DNA of 64,000 nt from Pagrus major (Eukaryota; Chordata; Actinopteri; Spariformes; Sparidae). A program made the position numbers and the translations under genes. The stretch is from assembly GCF_040436345.1 (NCBI RefSeq), contig NC_133225.1, forward strand, positions 21,618,040 to 21,682,039, read 5' to 3'. Shown here in pieces: positions 62,653 to 64,000 of the stretch. The notes beneath the pieces are model-generated. The model searched no databases. It saw only the letters and a list, made by a program, of their open reading frames with translations, and was not told the DNA's origin. Positions within the stretch are counted from its first letter, which is position 1. Every line of letters begins with the position of its first letter.

Positions 62653-62697
62653 CTCTGTAATGTAATACTCGGAGTAAGGATCGTACAGCAGCAGCAC
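62653..62697 (-). other. Exon-like 45-base stretch of unknown affiliation
   Basis: An acceptor (catttttgccag) and donor (GAG/GTAAAA) bracket 45 bases. One frame reads VLLLYDPYSEYYITE with no stop, and a second frame is also open. It is not part of ccdc124 or kcnn1 as I know them. It may be chance, a 5' exon of kcnn1, or a relic. Confidence 0.25.
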
Positions 62698-63135
62698 CTG
62701 GCAAAAATGTTGACTTCAGTGTGTGTGAGTTGATTTATGTGCCTTCTTACAACAAGGGAAAAGCAACAAGAGATGTTGATGATCGAGTGGTGAACTTTAA
62801 TAAGTTACTCTCAAAACATCTGCTCTCCCACCTCCCCAGAAGTGCTAGAGAAAAAAAAAATCAAATTTAATTAAACTTATTAGATGCTTAATTTCTTATT
62901 AGAGGCCACGTGCACAGACATGATGATCAGTTGTGACCTTGATAAGGGAAAATCAGCTTCTCCTTTCTAGTGAGTAAACCAACAAAGCAAGTCCTCTGGA
63001 TCTGGAGAGATTGTTTCTGGGCGGCTCTCATCAGTAACGCTCATTTTTAGATGAAATTATTCAATTTTTCAATGAAGTCTCCAATGTGCATAGGCAGACA
63101 GTTTTCAGATGGAGCTATGGGGGGAAACAGTGCAT

Positions 63136-63937
63136 TCATTTTGCGTTGTAGCTGGCAAAGCGTTGGTTCAGGGGGTTCTCTGGCGACTTCATCCACTCTT
63201 TCTTTAGCAGTTGCTTCAGCTGAGACAACCTCATGTTGGGGTTCTCCTTTTTTAGGCGAGGCATGTTGGCCTCCTCAAAGGTAGCAAACGCTGCTTTCAT
63301 CCTCCGCTCTGGGTGATGGTCCAAGTCCTCAGGTCCAGTGCTGGAGACAGGAAAAGAGGATGTATCGATGGATTGTTAATATTTACATGTTTTGTAAGCC
63401 TAAGAAACTTAAACTAAACCCAACATCAGAGTAATTACAAGGTAAATCAGATTTCACACACAGTATGAATGGCCAACCAATCAATACCTGAGCATAGCGA
63501 TGGCGTCTTCTATTGTTCTGGCTTCCATGGTTCCTTCATCAGGGATGATTCTGTTCACATTCTCCTCCAGGGGAATCTCCATGTGGCTCTTTTCTGTGGG
63601 AACACATTTTACATGAAAGATGACAAAGGAGGTGCCATGGGAAAGAAAATTAACTGATTTGAACCCCAAACAGACATCATCAGATTGTATCTTATTCTAA
63701 CCCAAGTATTTTGCCATCATTAACAACCTCAACTTTACCTCGCGGCTTTATTTCCTCATCCTCCTGCTTCAGCTGCTCATTCTGAAGCAGCTCCTCAATC
63801 TGGGCACGAGTCACTTTTCCTCCAGGTCCAGCCTCCTTCTGGGCTCTGCCTTTTATCCTGGCAGATTCCTCATCCAGAAGTCGCTGGTTTTCCTTCTTCC
63901 TCTCCAGGAGCTCGAGCCTCTTCTTCTCCTTGTCGTC
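63136..63937 (-). CDS. ccdc124: Coiled-coil domain-containing protein 124, 3' part
   Basis: A small conserved basic protein that binds ribosomes in a hibernation-like inactive state and has been linked to the midbody (family knowledge). Three coding exons are in the window: 63937-63739, 63593-63488 and 63340-63136, in compatible phases, giving 169 residues plus stop. Recognisable segments are a charged coiled coil (LELLERKKENQRLLDEES), GKVTRAQIEELL, EIPLEENVNR, MEARTIEDAIAML and the C-terminal HPERRMKAAFATFEEA to NMRLSQLKQLLKKEW. The human protein is 223 residues, so about 55 N-terminal residues lie right of the window. It lies head to tail upstream of kcnn1, as in human. Confidence 0.95.
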
Positions 63938-64000
63938 CTGCAATGACAGAAAGCATTTCTCATCAGACTTTTGTACTTCTAAATCTGTAAAATCTGCTGT

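Larger units (their letters stand above)
60335..63130. other. Intergenic region between ccdc124 and kcnn1
   Basis: Contains a copy of the AT-rich repeat family (60980-61250) and one isolated exon-like stretch (62697-62653, minus strand). The ccdc124 3' UTR must occupy the right end. ATTAAA-type signals occur near 62797 and 62865, but none is decisive. Confidence 0.5.

Overview
This is a window of vertebrate nuclear DNA, almost certainly from a teleost fish. It has four multi-exon genes with GT-AG introns, long AT-rich introns, and many small fish-type transposons (hAT, Tc1-like, MITEs, tRNA-like SINE pieces). All four genes lie on the minus strand, so transcription runs from right to left. 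In transcription order they are ccdc124 (3' part), kcnn1, uhrf1 and kdm4b (5' part; its 3' end lies beyond the left edge). Exon edges were placed by hand from splice sites, reading-frame phase and remembered family proteins. Every junction keeps frame: uhrf1 gives 777 codons plus stop, kcnn1 930 plus stop, the kdm4b part 707 and the ccdc124 part 169 plus stop.

Layout. 1-34.6 kb: kdm4b, a JmjN/JmjC histone H3K9/K36 demethylase, with 12 coding exons in the window, introns of up to 9.5 kb and a non-coding first exon at about 34.4 kb. The PHD and Tudor exons are outside the window. 35.3-48.4 kb: complete uhrf1 (ubiquitin-like, tandem Tudor, PHD, SRA and RING domains), a compact 16-coding-exon gene. 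Its promoter region has E2F-like and inverted CCAAT motifs. 50.4-60.3 kb: complete kcnn1, a small-conductance calcium-activated potassium channel with an unusually long N-terminus of about 485 residues. 63.1-64 kb: the last three coding exons of ccdc124.

How the genes relate. UHRF1 reads H3K9 methylation and hemimethylated DNA, while KDM4B removes H3K9 trimethylation. The two sit head to tail with about 2.4 kb between the uhrf1 stop codon and kdm4b exon 1, as they are neighbours on human 19p13.3. kcnn1 and ccdc124 are neighbours on human 19p13.11. The window therefore joins two conserved two-gene blocks at about 48.5-50.3 kb. I see no sign that the four genes form one functional system.

Other content. 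A 1434-bp hAT element with perfect terminal repeats, an exact 8-bp target duplication and a residual BED zinc-finger reading frame lies in kdm4b intron 1. A second hAT-like element carries a perfect-period 4 x 40-bp tandem array. A decayed Tc1-like transposase lies antisense in uhrf1. Several MITEs and a roughly 280-bp AT-rich repeat family recur on both strands. No rRNA, CRISPR array or credible tRNA was seen, and no further protein gene is convincing.
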